A stretch of DNA of 64,000 bases from Gammaproteobacteria bacterium (lineage in GTDB: Bacteria > Pseudomonadota > Gammaproteobacteria > SZUA-140): assembly GCA_021648525.1 (NCBI GenBank), contig JAKISP010000016.1, positions 1 through 64,000 of the forward strand. Reading direction: 5' to 3'. The notes under the pieces are model-generated. The model did not search any database and was not told the DNA's origin. It was given only the letters and a program-made list of their open reading frames with translations. Of this stretch, positions 19,522 through 28,218 are shown one piece after another. Each line of letters opens with the position of its first letter. Position 1 is the stretch's first letter. Position numbers and translations under genes: made by a program.

Positions 19522-19914
19522 TTACTGTGTTGCTGGCGCTGTATCTATCGCGGGTACATCACTACCAACATCTGCACCTTGCCCTGGCATCATGGGTACA
19601 TCTGTTGGAGAATCTATTGCCATTGCAGGCACTTCAATCGCCATTGATGGAATCACATTGTCCGTCACACTGCCCTGGTCTGTGCTCTGTATCGAGAAGT
19701 AAGCCAGCGTCAGGCTCGTCAAAAAGAAGAGCGTCGCCAGAACGGCCGTTGTGCGGGTTAAGAACGAGGCGGAGCCCTGACTACCAAACACCGTTTGTGA
19801 GGCACCACTGCCAAACGCGGCACCGACATCGGCGCCCTTTCCTCGCTGAATCAATATCAGACCGACCAGTACGACCATGATAATGACGTGTGCTGCTAAT
19901 AAAGCTGTTTGCAT
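19522..19914 (-). CDS. secG: Preprotein translocase subunit SecG
   Basis: This small inner-membrane subunit of the SecYEG channel aids translocation. The 130 residues start MQTALLAAHVIIMVVLVGLILIQ (first membrane helix), then GKGADVGAAFGSGASQTVFG, the conserved family loop, and a second helix around AVLATLFFLTSLTLAYFS. The C-terminal tail is a variable Pro/Asp/Ala-rich extension. It is followed by tRNA-Leu and preceded by tpiA. Confidence 0.94.
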   Translation of the reverse strand: MQTALLAAHVIIMVVLVGLILIQRGKGADVGAAFGSGASQTVFGSQGSASFLTRTTAVLATLFFLTSLTLAYFSIQSTDQGSVTDNVIPSMAIEVPAMAIDSPTDVPMMPGQGADVGSDVPAIDTAPATQ

Positions 19915-19980
19915 TACTTCTGCCTTAACAAATTCAGCGCTAAACTCATTTGAGTCAGCGCTAGTAGATAAATATCGAAA

Positions 19981-20736
19981 CTATCCCGCTGCCTTACAGA
20001 CAGCCAGAAAGTCATTAACCTTCAATGATGCACCACCAATCAAACCACCATCTATATCAGGCATACCAAACAGGTTTTCTGCGTTAGCCGCATTCACACT
20101 ACCACCATAAAGAATTTTAATCCCCGCCGCGAGTGCTTCATCCTGTTTAGCCAGGTGACAACGGATAAAGGCATGTACTTCCTGTGCCTGCTCTGGTGAG
20201 GCTGTTTTCCCCGTCCCGATCGCCCATACTGGCTCATACGCAAGCACTGTCTCTTTCAATAACGCGACGCCATTATCGAGATTGAGTACGGCATCTAACT
20301 GCTGTGCGATCACTTGTTCAGTCGTGCCATTTTCACGCTCTGCCAGGAGCTCTCCAATACAGAAGATCGGTGTCACATTGCCGGTGACTGCTGCTGCAAG
20401 CCTTTCAGCGATCAATTGATCACTCTCGCCATAGACATGGCGGCGCTCTGAGTGGCCAACAATAGCGTAACTACAACCAAATTCCGTTAGCATTGCGGCG
20501 GATAGTTCACCGGTAAACGCACCAGATTCTGGTTGCTGGCATATATTCTGCGCACCAAGCTTTACCTGGCTATCTGCAAGTCTTGCACCCACTGAGTCAA
20601 TAAAAATAGCCGGTGGGCAGACCAATACCTCTGTATTAATGCCATCAAGCCCAGATTTAATGCCATCAATCAGTGCAATAACACCTTCCTGGGTGCCATT
20701 CATTTTCCAGTTACCAGCGACGAGTGGTCGACGCAT
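19981..20736 (-). CDS. tpiA: Triose-phosphate isomerase
   Basis: This glycolytic TIM-barrel enzyme interconverts DHAP and GAP. It has Asn-Lys of NWKMNG near the start, the catalytic histidine in GHSERRHVYGE, the catalytic glutamate in LAYEPVWAIGTGKTASPEQ (the flexible loop follows) and the phosphate-binding ILYGGSVNAANA and GGLIGGASLK. I chose the ATG at 20736 (251 residues, MRRPLVAGNWK) because AGGG lies nine bases upstream and it matches the family N-terminus; a 6-residue longer frame starts at 20754. Confidence 0.95.
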   Translation of the reverse strand: MRRPLVAGNWKMNGTQEGVIALIDGIKSGLDGINTEVLVCPPAIFIDSVGARLADSQVKLGAQNICQQPESGAFTGELSAAMLTEFGCSYAIVGHSERRHVYGESDQLIAERLAAAVTGNVTPIFCIGELLAERENGTTEQVIAQQLDAVLNLDNGVALLKETVLAYEPVWAIGTGKTASPEQAQEVHAFIRCHLAKQDEALAAGIKILYGGSVNAANAENLFGMPDIDGGLIGGASLKVNDFLAVCKAAG

Positions 20737-20927
20737 ATCATTATTCCCTTTCATAAACTTGTCACGTCAAAACGAAGCGCAAAAGATTACCGCTCTGCGC
20801 CGGATAAATCAACGTAAACTTTGGATAAATAACTAAAAAATGTACTTATTCTGGATTCCAACCAGCAGGTAAACAACATTATTTTAATCAATAATTAACA
20901 TCTAAAGTAAAAGCTATCTTTTTGTAT

Positions 20928-22283
20928 TTATTTGTTTTTTTGAGATTCAATAATCACATCAGCCAGTTGATTCGCCAGCCGAATCACTTGTGCTGTTTCT
21001 ACACCTTCAACCATCACTCTCACCACTGGCTCAGTTCCTGATGGCCGCAGCAAAACACGCCCACTACCAGCCAATTCTGATTCAACATCTCGAATCGCCT
21101 GATTAATGACATCACTATCCGATAAATCAAATGTTTTATCAGCAGCCACATTAACAAGGTGCTGCGGGTATTTCTTCATACCGGACTTTAACTCAAAAAG
21201 AGTGCTATCACTCTCAAACATAGCAGAGATAACCTGAAGGGCTGATACAATGCCATCCCCGGTAGAGGTTCGGTCAAGGCAGAGGATATGCCCCGATGAC
21301 TCACCTCCAATCAGCCAGCCCTCCTTCTTAAGCACCTCCATCACATAGCGATCGCCAACTAACGTCCGCACAAAACCGATACTACGTTCCTGAAGTGCAT
21401 GTTCAAGCCCCAGGTTACTCATGACAGTCCCGACCACTGAACCGTTTAGCGATTCGGTCTTACGACGAGACTCTGCAATGATGAATAAAATTTCATCACC
21501 ATCCACCTCTTCCCCTTTGTGGTCTACCATAATCAGGCGATCACCATCACCGTCTAGCGCGATACCAAGATCGGCCTGATGCTCAAGCACCGCCGCCTGC
21601 AGTGATGCAGGCTTTGTTGAGCCGCAATCGAGGTTGATATTCAGTCCATTCGGTTCACTGCCGATGGCAATCACAGTCGCACCTAGCTCTTTAAAAACAT
21701 TCGGCGCAATGTGGTATGTCGCACCATGGGCGCAATCAACTACAATTTTTGTTCCAGCCAGATCGACCTTTGACTGGATGGTGCTTTTACAAAATTCAAT
21801 ATAACGACCCGCCGCATCAACAATACGTCCGGCTTTCCCCAGGTGCTTAGAATCGACAGTCTCCATCGGCTTATCGAGTTCATCTTCGATCGCAAACTCA
21901 AGCTCATCGGGAAGCTTTGTCCCTTCAGATGAAAAAAACTTGATGCCGTTATCATAAAACGGGTTATGCGATGCACTGATGACGATACCGGCCTGCGCAT
22001 GCAGCGTACGAGTAAGGTAAGCAACGCCTGGCGTTGGCATCGGTCCTAGCAGACTAATATTTACACCGGCAGCAGACAGCCCTGCCTGCAGTGCCGATTC
22101 AAACATGTAGCCAGAAATACGCGTGTCCTTGCCGATGAGAATGCCATCTTTACCATCACGCTTCATGACTCGACCGATGGCCCAGCCTAACTTTAAAATA
22201 AATTCAGGCGTAATTGGATGTTCGCCAACCTTGCCACGAATCCCATCAGTCCCAAAATAGCGTTTTTTCCTTGCTTCTGACAT
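20928..22283 (-). CDS. glmM: Phosphoglucosamine mutase
   Basis: GlmM converts glucosamine-6-phosphate to glucosamine-1-phosphate for UDP-GlcNAc, hence peptidoglycan and LPS. The 451 residues have the N-terminal signature [20 protein letters not shown], the phosphoserine loop [17 protein letters not shown], the metal site [11 protein letters not shown], the sugar-binding GGESSGHI and the C-terminal phosphate-binding [14 protein letters not shown]. It follows folP by 3 bp, the conserved folP-glmM pair. Confidence 0.96.
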   Translation of the reverse strand: MSEARKKRYFGTDGIRGKVGEHPITPEFILKLGWAIGRVMKRDGKDGILIGKDTRISGYMFESALQAGLSAAGVNISLLGPMPTPGVAYLTRTLHAQAGIVISASHNPFYDNGIKFFSSEGTKLPDELEFAIEDELDKPMETVDSKHLGKAGRIVDAAGRYIEFCKSTIQSKVDLAGTKIVVDCAHGATYHIAPNVFKELGATVIAIGSEPNGLNINLDCGSTKPASLQAAVLEHQADLGIALDGDGDRLIMVDHKGEEVDGDEILFIIAESRRKTESLNGSVVGTVMSNLGLEHALQERSIGFVRTLVGDRYVMEVLKKEGWLIGGESSGHILCLDRTSTGDGIVSALQVISAMFESDSTLFELKSGMKKYPQHLVNVAADKTFDLSDSDVINQAIRDVESELAGSGRVLLRPSGTEPVVRVMVEGVETAQVIRLANQLADVIIESQKNK

Positions 22284-22286
22284 GCA

Positions 22287-23105
22287 TTAATTCCCTGCTG
22301 TTCTACATATATAACTGACCTGTACTGCCTGCAATGTGGCAGCCACATCATGCGCTCTGATAATAGATGCCCCTTGCCATACTGCTATAGAAGCCAAGGA
22401 GATACTACCATAAAGCCGCTCATCAACCTTTAAATCCAGCATATACGCAATCATCGATTTTCTGGAAATACCGATCAGCAGAGGCAATTCAAATTCGAGT
22501 AACTGATCAAGCCCTCTCAGCAAGGCCTGGTTATGGGCTAACGTTTTCCCGAAGCCAAAACCAGGATCAATTACAATCAACTCTCGCGGTAAACCTGCCG
22601 TAATGCAATGCTCAATTCGCTGTCGCAGAAAATCTTTCACCTGCAAAACAACATCATCATATTGAGGCTCAAGCTGCATAGTCTGCGGCTCACCTTGCAT
22701 ATGCATCAGACACACGGGTACTTGCAACTCGGCCGCCATCTCTGCTGCCCCCACTTCCTGTAACGCTCTCACATCATTAATCATCGAAGCACCGACTCCG
22801 ACTGCCGCACTCATCACCTCTGGCTTACTGGTATCGATTGAGACTGGAATATCCGATTCGGCGCGAATCGACTCAATCACGGGGATTACCCGAGCAAGCT
22901 CTTCATCAACCGAGATAATTGCAGCACCAGGGCGTGTCGACTCTCCACCCACATCGATAATCGCCGCCCCCTCTTCGATCATTTGACGAGCATGGTCTAG
23001 CGCTTTTTCAGGCGAAAAAAAATCACCCCCATCAGAAAATGAATCGGGGGTGACATTCAGAATACCCATTACCGCTGGGCGGTTTAAATTTTTAAGCATC
23101 AACAT
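22287..23105 (-). CDS. folP: Dihydropteroate synthase
   Basis: This folate-pathway enzyme joins p-aminobenzoate to the pterin and is the sulfonamide target. The 272-residue TIM barrel has MGILNVTPDSFSDGGDFF, IDVGGESTRPGA, SIDTSKPEVM, INDVRAL, DPGFGFGKTLAHNQ, IGISRKSMI and the C-terminal IIRAHDVAATLQA. All signature loops are intact. A second in-frame ATG is at 23099. It lies between ftsH and glmM as in many gammaproteobacteria. Confidence 0.95.
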   Translation of the reverse strand: MLMLKNLNRPAVMGILNVTPDSFSDGGDFFSPEKALDHARQMIEEGAAIIDVGGESTRPGAAIISVDEELARVIPVIESIRAESDIPVSIDTSKPEVMSAAVGVGASMINDVRALQEVGAAEMAAELQVPVCLMHMQGEPQTMQLEPQYDDVVLQVKDFLRQRIEHCITAGLPRELIVIDPGFGFGKTLAHNQALLRGLDQLLEFELPLLIGISRKSMIAYMLDLKVDERLYGSISLASIAVWQGASIIRAHDVAATLQAVQVSYICRTAGN

Positions 23106-23178
23106 AAATTAAAAGGCCCATTCCACCGAATGAATACACATCAGCGACGAAATGGGCTATTAGCGATAAATTCACTCG

Positions 23179-25146
23179 CTAGTGTTGCTCTGCAGCACCA
23201 CCCAATTTACTATCAGCATCATCTTTTTTATCTGTTTTAGTCGTGTCATCACTATCACTTGACGCCTCTACATCCGGTGTATTTCCAGAGTCATCAGGTG
23301 AATCTGAGTCCTGGCCCCAGCCTTTAGGTGGCCCAGGGTCACGACCTTCCATTATCTCATCAATCTGACTGCTATCGATGGTCTCATACTTCAGCAGCGC
23401 ATCGGCCATCATATGAAGCTCCTTCTCATGCTTTTTGAGGATTTTTGTCGCACGCTCATAATTGCGATCCGCAAATGCTCTGATCTCTTTATCGATGATA
23501 TGCGTGGTCTCATCAGAGATGCCACCCTTACTTTGCCCCATCGAATGCCCAAGAAACACCTCACCGCCGTCATCATCGCTATACATTAGTGGCCCGAGTT
23601 TCTCTGAAAATCCCCATTTGGTCACCATGTTACGTGCTATCTCAGTCGCACGTTGAATATCGTTTGAAGCACCAGTAGTGACAGCCTCTTTACCAAAGAT
23701 CAGCTCTTCCGCAATGCGACCACCAAACATACTGGAGATGTTGCTTTCAAGTCGTTCTTTACTATAACTAAGGCGGTCTTCTTCCGGCAGAAACATCGTC
23801 ACACCCAATGCGCGGCCACGCGGAATAATACTCACCTTATGCACAGGGTCATGTGCAGGCACCAGGCGACCGACAATCGCATGACCAGCTTCATGATAAG
23901 CCGTTAATTTCTTTTCATTTTCGTTCATCACCATCGAGCGACGTTCAGCACCCATCATGATCTTATCTTTTGCCTTTTCAAAATCATTCATGCTAACCAC
24001 ACGCTTACTTGCACGTGCAGCAAACAACGCAGCTTCATTCACCAGATTCGCAAGATCAGCGCCCGAAAAGCCTGGCGTACCACGTGCAATGATCTTTGCA
24101 TCAACATCATCACCCGCAGGCACTTTACGCATGTGAACACGAAGGATTTGAGCACGCCCACGTACATCCGGTAGTGGCACCACTACCTGACGGTCAAAAC
24201 GACCAGGGCGCAACAGCGCTGGATCAAGTACGTCAGGACGGTTAGTCGCCGCAATCACGATGACACCATCATTGCTTTCAAAACCATCCATCTCTACCAG
24301 TAACTGATTAAGTGTCTGTTCGCGCTCATCATGTCCACCGCCAAGCCCTGCTCCACGGTGACGACCAACCGCATCAATCTCATCAATGAAGATGATGCAA
24401 GGTGCATGCTTCTTAGCCTGTTCAAACATGTCACGCACACGCGAGGCGCCCACACCAACAAACATCTCAACAAAGTCAGAACCTGAAATAGTAAAGAATG
24501 GTACTTTTGCTTCACCTGCAATCGCTCTGGCTAACAGGGTTTTACCCGTACCTGGCGCACCACACATCAGCACACCGCGAGGAATCTTGCCACCCAGCTT
24601 CTGAAATTTACTTGGATCGCGCAAGAAATCGACTAACTCGCCCACCTCTTCTTTAGCCTCTTCAACACCGGCAACATCCGCAAAGGTTGTCTTGACCTGG
24701 TCTTCTCCCAGCATACGTGCCTTACTACGACCAAATGACATCGCACCGCGACCACCACCGCCACCGCCCTGCATTTGACGCATAAAGAAGATCCACACAC
24801 CAATCAACAGCAGCATTGGGAACCATGAGATAAAAATCTGCATGAAGACGCCCTGCTCTTCTGCGGGTCGTGCCTGGATAGAGACACGATTGTTAAGCAG
24901 CTCACCAATTAACCCGTTGTCACCAGGGCTATAGGTCATGAATTTTTCACCTGCCTGAGTAGTGACGCGAATGTTGCGCCCTTTAATTTCTACCTCGCGG
25001 ATAACGCCACTCCTCACATCCTCAATAAACTCTGAGTATGAAAGTGTCCGCGCAGGTGCCTGTGGTGGCCCAAAGTTATTAAACACGGAGATCAGCACCA
25101 CCGCGATAACCACCCACAAAACGATATTCTTAGCCATGTCGTTCAA
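23179..25146 (-). CDS. ftsH: ATP-dependent zinc metalloprotease FtsH
   Basis: This membrane-anchored AAA+ protease does quality control and regulated proteolysis. Of 655 residues, two N-terminal membrane helices flank a periplasmic domain. The AAA module has Walker A GAPGTGKT (196-203; most homologues have GPPGTGKT), Walker [12 protein letters not shown] and [18 protein letters not shown]. The zinc site is HEAGH (418-422). The C-terminal tail is Asp/Ser-rich. Translation may start at TTG 25146, seven bases after AGAGGA, or at ATG 25137 (MAKNIVLW), 16 bases after it; the same TTG/ATG choice exists in E. coli. Confidence 0.96.
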   Translation of the reverse strand: MNDMAKNIVLWVVIAVVLISVFNNFGPPQAPARTLSYSEFIEDVRSGVIREVEIKGRNIRVTTQAGEKFMTYSPGDNGLIGELLNNRVSIQARPAEEQGVFMQIFISWFPMLLLIGVWIFFMRQMQGGGGGGRGAMSFGRSKARMLGEDQVKTTFADVAGVEEAKEEVGELVDFLRDPSKFQKLGGKIPRGVLMCGAPGTGKTLLARAIAGEAKVPFFTISGSDFVEMFVGVGASRVRDMFEQAKKHAPCIIFIDEIDAVGRHRGAGLGGGHDEREQTLNQLLVEMDGFESNDGVIVIAATNRPDVLDPALLRPGRFDRQVVVPLPDVRGRAQILRVHMRKVPAGDDVDAKIIARGTPGFSGADLANLVNEAALFAARASKRVVSMNDFEKAKDKIMMGAERRSMVMNENEKKLTAYHEAGHAIVGRLVPAHDPVHKVSIIPRGRALGVTMFLPEEDRLSYSKERLESNISSMFGGRIAEELIFGKEAVTTGASNDIQRATEIARNMVTKWGFSEKLGPLMYSDDDGGEVFLGHSMGQSKGGISDETTHIIDKEIRAFADRNYERATKILKKHEKELHMMADALLKYETIDSSQIDEIMEGRDPGPPKGWGQDSDSPDDSGNTPDVEASSDSDDTTKTDKKDDADSKLGGAAEQH

Positions 25147-25238
25147 AATAATGTCCTCTATTCACAGAAATAGGCTTTCCATTCGATAGTACCTAATATA
25201 ATAGGTATCACCACATTTTAACAATAAAATCGGCGTAA

Positions 25239-25862
25239 TTAATTTAAATACCCTTTCGCCAACACATAGACTTCACGAGAACGCGCCCGTGAAGCCTTCG
25301 GCTTTCGAATATAAACCTTTGAAAAATCCTCTCGCATACTGCTGACATATTCATCAAAACCAGCACCCTGAAATAGCTTGAGTAAAACACTACCGCCTTT
25401 CTTTAACACCTGATGAGAAAACGCTTGCACCAGCTCACCAAGATAAATTGAGCGTGGCTGGTCAACACTATCCATACCGCTGATATTGGGCGACATGTCC
25501 GAGATCACAATATCTACTTTTTCACCTTTTAGTTCAGCCATAAGCACCTCGTAAATATCATTATCTCTAAAATCACCCTGCAAAAAAACCACATCGTTAA
25601 CAGGTTCAATTTTCAACAAATCCAAACCGATCACCAAACCCTTTTTACCTACAATCTTTGCGGCTACTTGCAACCAACCACCAGGCGCAGCGCCAAGGTC
25701 AACGACCGCCATCCCTGGTGACAATATATGGTCACGTTCATTTATTTCAAGCAATTTATAGGCCGCTCTCGAGCGAAAACCATCTTTCTGAGCTTTTTTT
25801 ACATATTCATCATTAACATGTTCATCCAGCCACGGCTGTTTACTTTGGTGTTTTTTTGTCAA
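25239..25862 (-). CDS. rlmE: 23S rRNA 2'-O-methyltransferase RlmE (FtsJ)
   Basis: RlmE methylates U2552 of 23S rRNA late in 50S assembly. The 207-residue Rossmann methyltransferase has AAYKLLEINERDHIL, the SAM motif VVDLGAAPGGWLQVAAKIVG, DIVISDMSPNISGMDSVDQPRS and the C-terminal KPKASRARSREVYVLAKGY, with the catalytic lysines of the family. The first codon is TTG (25862); no ATG occurs near the family start. It is divergent from yhbY and 92 bp upstream of ftsH. Confidence 0.94.
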   Translation of the reverse strand: MTKKHQSKQPWLDEHVNDEYVKKAQKDGFRSRAAYKLLEINERDHILSPGMAVVDLGAAPGGWLQVAAKIVGKKGLVIGLDLLKIEPVNDVVFLQGDFRDNDIYEVLMAELKGEKVDIVISDMSPNISGMDSVDQPRSIYLGELVQAFSHQVLKKGGSVLLKLFQGAGFDEYVSSMREDFSKVYIRKPKASRARSREVYVLAKGYLN

Positions 25863-25902
25863 GGCAGATCCCAGTTCCCGTCATATTCATTAATTTTTCA
25901 CT

Positions 25903-26050
25903 TATCTATTCAGCATAGTGAAAATGAAATAGTCACTGTTCAGATTGTCTCTGATTCGTTCAAATACAAGGAAGAAATTCGCAGTTTACACGTGTAAATG
26001 AGAATTTTTGACGCCGTAATCGGACCAATCAGGGGTGAGCTGAATAGTTA
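25903..26050. mobile_element. 148-bp miniature element with inverted ends between 15-bp direct repeats
   Basis: The segment is bounded by 12-bp inverted ends (tatctattcagc at 25903-25914; reverse complement taactattcagc at 26039-26050; 11 of 12 match). It is flanked with no gap by a perfect 15-bp direct repeat, cattaatttttcact, at 25888-25902 and 26051-26065. No coding capacity is visible. This is the layout of a transposed miniature element with target duplication, although 15 bp is long for a common transposase family. It separates the 5' ends of rlmE and yhbY, so it may have altered or supplied their promoters. Confidence 0.65.
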
Positions 26051-26074
26051 CATTAATTTTTCACTAACCACTGG

Positions 26075-26090
26075 AGTATACCAGTATACT
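26075..26090 (+). promoter_or_regulatory. Dyad with possible -10 box ahead of yhbY
   Basis: The dyad agtata-ccag-tatact (6+4+6) ends 38 bp before the yhbY ATG, and its second arm TATACT is a good -10 hexamer. No strong -35 is apparent at the right spacing. It may be the yhbY promoter core or an operator; this is suggestive only. Confidence 0.3.
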
Positions 26091-26128
26091 ATGCGGCTAT
26101 TTTTCACAGATTGAATCAGGAAACAGAG

Positions 26129-26506
26129 ATGGCCGCTGAAGAGATAATTCATCAACAACAGAAACGCAAACTTCGCTCACTGGCGCATGCACTCAAGCCA
26201 ATTGTGACCGTTGGTGGCTCTGGCTTAACGCCTGCCGTGTTAAATGAGATAGTGCTATCCCTCAACCACCACGAGCTGCTTAAAATTAAACTTAGCTGTG
26301 GCGACAAAGCCGCTCGTAAAAAGGCAAGAGAGGCAATTTGCAGCGAAACAGGCGGCCACCTGATCCAGGAGATCGGCGGTATTATTGTTATTTACCGCAA
26401 AACAAAGGTCACGACGAAAAAAAATAAGCCTAAAAAGAATACCCTGACCAAACGTCAACCAGGAAAAGCTCGTATCGCTGAAAGCCGTCCCAGCCGACGC
26501 CGCTAA
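26129..26506 (+). CDS. yhbY: Ribosome-assembly RNA-binding protein YhbY (CRM domain)
   Basis: This CRM-domain protein binds pre-50S particles. The 125 residues contain the CRM core KRKLRSLAHALKPIVTVGGSGLTPAVLNEI, the LKIKLSCGDKAARKKA helix region and GHLIQEIGGIIVIYRK. After the core come about 30 extra, very basic residues (KVTTKKNKPKKN...RRR), making it longer than the roughly 97-residue E. coli protein. I chose the ATG at 26129, preceded by AGGAAA, over a TTG at 26111. It is divergent from rlmE, as in many proteobacteria. Confidence 0.93.
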   Translation: MAAEEIIHQQQKRKLRSLAHALKPIVTVGGSGLTPAVLNEIVLSLNHHELLKIKLSCGDKAARKKAREAICSETGGHLIQEIGGIIVIYRKTKVTTKKNKPKKNTLTKRQPGKARIAESRPSRRR

Positions 26507-26513
26507 ACCAGAC

Positions 26514-27011
26514 CTATCCCTTCCTGTTAACTACGTTGTTTTTGATGATCCGCCCCTTTTCTTTTAAGAAGATCTCAACATCATCAACATCCAGCACTTC
26601 CGTTGAGCAGGAACCATATTTATCACCCGCTCCTGTGTAGAGCTTTATTAATACGCCTTTGGTCATATCCAGCGAGACCATCTTTCGTATGCGATCTTTT
26701 GGCAAGGCGGTAAACTCACCACCGCCATCTAAATAATCACCACTATATTCTTGATAGATGACGCCACGAATATTATGTTCAAGCACTTCAAGTAACCTGA
26801 AGCGCGTTACTTTGACTGCATCAACAGGCGGGCGGTATTCAACCTGGTAAATATATTTAGTCTCATAGTCCACCACATAAGCCTCTTCCGAGGCGCTCTT
26901 CAGCCCTTTTTTACAGAAAAAGTAATTCACCTCTAACGCTTGAACTGACATCGAAAAAAATAGCAATGCGATGCCACCCGTTAACCACTTTAACACCTTA
27001 GCACCTGTCAT
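26514..27011 (-). CDS. Secreted protein of unknown function
   Basis: The 165-residue protein has an N-terminal signal peptide (VLKWLTGGIALLFFSMSVQA, cleavage near ALE). The mature part has two cysteines (YFFCKKG and KYGSCSTEVL) that could form a disulfide and is otherwise polar, with predicted beta character (YVVDYETKYIYQVEYRPP). I recognise no family. It converges on yhbY (7 bp between the stops) and lies downstream of the tRNA cluster on the same strand. Confidence 0.7.
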   Translation of the reverse strand: MTGAKVLKWLTGGIALLFFSMSVQALEVNYFFCKKGLKSASEEAYVVDYETKYIYQVEYRPPVDAVKVTRFRLLEVLEHNIRGVIYQEYSGDYLDGGGEFTALPKDRIRKMVSLDMTKGVLIKLYTGAGDKYGSCSTEVLDVDDVEIFLKEKGRIIKNNVVNRKG

Positions 27012-27181
27012 TTTTAACCTGCTGTTAGCTTACATTCAGGCAGCAAGATACTGCTTGAGCAACAATTATCGCACAACATTTCAAGTTGTCATGTCGTAAT
27101 TCCAGACGAAAAAAATCGTTTTATCTACAACGAAATAGACTAAACACAGTAAGGAAGGACGATAGCAGGTAGAACTAAAGA

Positions 27182-27268
27182 TGGTGCCCAGGGCCGGAAT
27201 CGAACCGGCACGGCCGTGAAGCCGAGGGATTTTAAGTCCCTTGTGTCTACCAATTTCACCACCTGGGC
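27182..27268 (-). tRNA. tRNA-Leu (UAA)
   Basis: This class II tRNA of 87 nt has acceptor GCCCAGG, anticodon stem-loop GGGACTTAAAATCCC (anticodon UAA), a long variable arm, T-loop GGTTCGATTCC and an encoded CCA. It is third in a Gly-Cys-Leu array downstream of pgsA, the same order as glyW-cysT-leuZ in E. coli. Confidence 0.95.
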
Positions 27269-27284
27269 AAGTCGGTACTTAAAA

Positions 27285-27358
27285 TGGAGGCTGAGGGCGG
27301 AATCGAACCGCCGTCCACGGCTTTGCAGGCCGCTGCATAACCACTCTGCCACCCAGCC
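27285..27358 (-). tRNA. tRNA-Cys (GCA)
   Basis: The 74-nt cloverleaf has acceptor GGCTGGG pairing with CTCAGCC, anticodon loop CTGCAAA (anticodon GCA), T-loop GGTTCGATTCC and an encoded CCA. It is the middle gene of the Gly-Cys-Leu array. Confidence 0.95.
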
Positions 27359-27437
27359 GGGATGGAACTCAATCACACCTTAACTGCAACAATTTACTCA
27401 AGGGGATTTTAGAGAATTCAATACAGATATCAAAATT

Positions 27438-27513
27438 TGGAGCGGGAAACGAGATTCGAACTCGCGACCCCAACCTTGGCAAGGTTGTGCTCTACCAACT
27501 GAGCTATTCCCGC
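27438..27513 (-). tRNA. tRNA-Gly (GCC)
   Basis: The 76-nt cloverleaf reads GCGGGAATAGCTCAGTTGG at the 5' side, with anticodon loop TTGCCAA (anticodon GCC), T-loop GTTCGAATC and an encoded CCA. It is first in the array, about 90 bp after pgsA, and probably co-transcribed. Confidence 0.96.
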
Positions 27514-27600
27514 CCTTTAAACAAGACACGTATTTTACGGATCTACACACATGTGTCAAGCGTTTGACCTAAAAAAACCAATATGTTTCAGTAGTTAACC

Positions 27601-28155
27601 TTAAGCATCACGAAGTATTGGCCATGCCTTACGCAGGTACTCCCACATCGACCACAATGTCAGGGCTGCCGCAATATAGAGCGCAATGTAACCCAGCATT
27701 TCTGTTGGAATCACACCAAATAATGGCTCACGATACAACAGTAAAATAATCGCCGTGATCTGTGCTGCCGTTTTAACCTTACCCCACATATTCACCGCAA
27801 CGATATTCCCCTGACCTATCTCAGCCATCCACTCTCGCAATGCGGAAACGGCAATTTCACGTCCAATGATAATCACCGCCGGAACAGCCATCCACGCAGT
27901 CGCACTCACCTCCACCAGCAACACCAATGCCGCAGCAACCATTAGCTTATCCGCGACCGGGTCTAAAAACGCGCCAAAAGCAGAAGTCTGGTTCATCTTT
28001 CGAGCAAGGTAACCATCAAGCCAGTCGGTGATGGCGGCAATACTAAAAATAGCAGTGACCGCAATATTCGACCAGCTGACCGGCAGATAGAAGAACGCCA
28101 CAAACACAGGAATCAAGGCTATCCTGAGAAAGGTGAGGCTGGTTGCCGTTGTCAT
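27601..28155 (-). CDS. pgsA: CDP-diacylglycerol-glycerol-3-phosphate 3-phosphatidyltransferase
   Basis: PgsA makes phosphatidylglycerol phosphate in the inner membrane. The protein is 184 residues with several membrane helices and the full CDP-alcohol phosphotransferase motif DWLDGYLARK...GAFLDPVADK (D-x2-DG-x2-AR-x8-G-x3-D-x3-D). The frame starts at GTG 28158, immediately followed by the more likely ATG at 28155. It lies after uvrC and before the Gly-Cys-Leu tRNA array, as in E. coli. Confidence 0.94.
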   Translation of the reverse strand: MTTATSLTFLRIALIPVFVAFFYLPVSWSNIAVTAIFSIAAITDWLDGYLARKMNQTSAFGAFLDPVADKLMVAAALVLLVEVSATAWMAVPAVIIIGREIAVSALREWMAEIGQGNIVAVNMWGKVKTAAQITAIILLLYREPLFGVIPTEMLGYIALYIAAALTLWSMWEYLRKAWPILRDA

Positions 28156-28218
28156 CACTACCTGTTTGCTCCAAATACTAAAATAATTAACGGTTAAAAA
28201 TGTGCGTTATCGACCCAC

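Noticed and set aside
27140..27376. 78-residue minus-strand frame
   Set aside because: It covers tRNA-Leu and tRNA-Cys; reading tRNA genes as protein is a known artefact.
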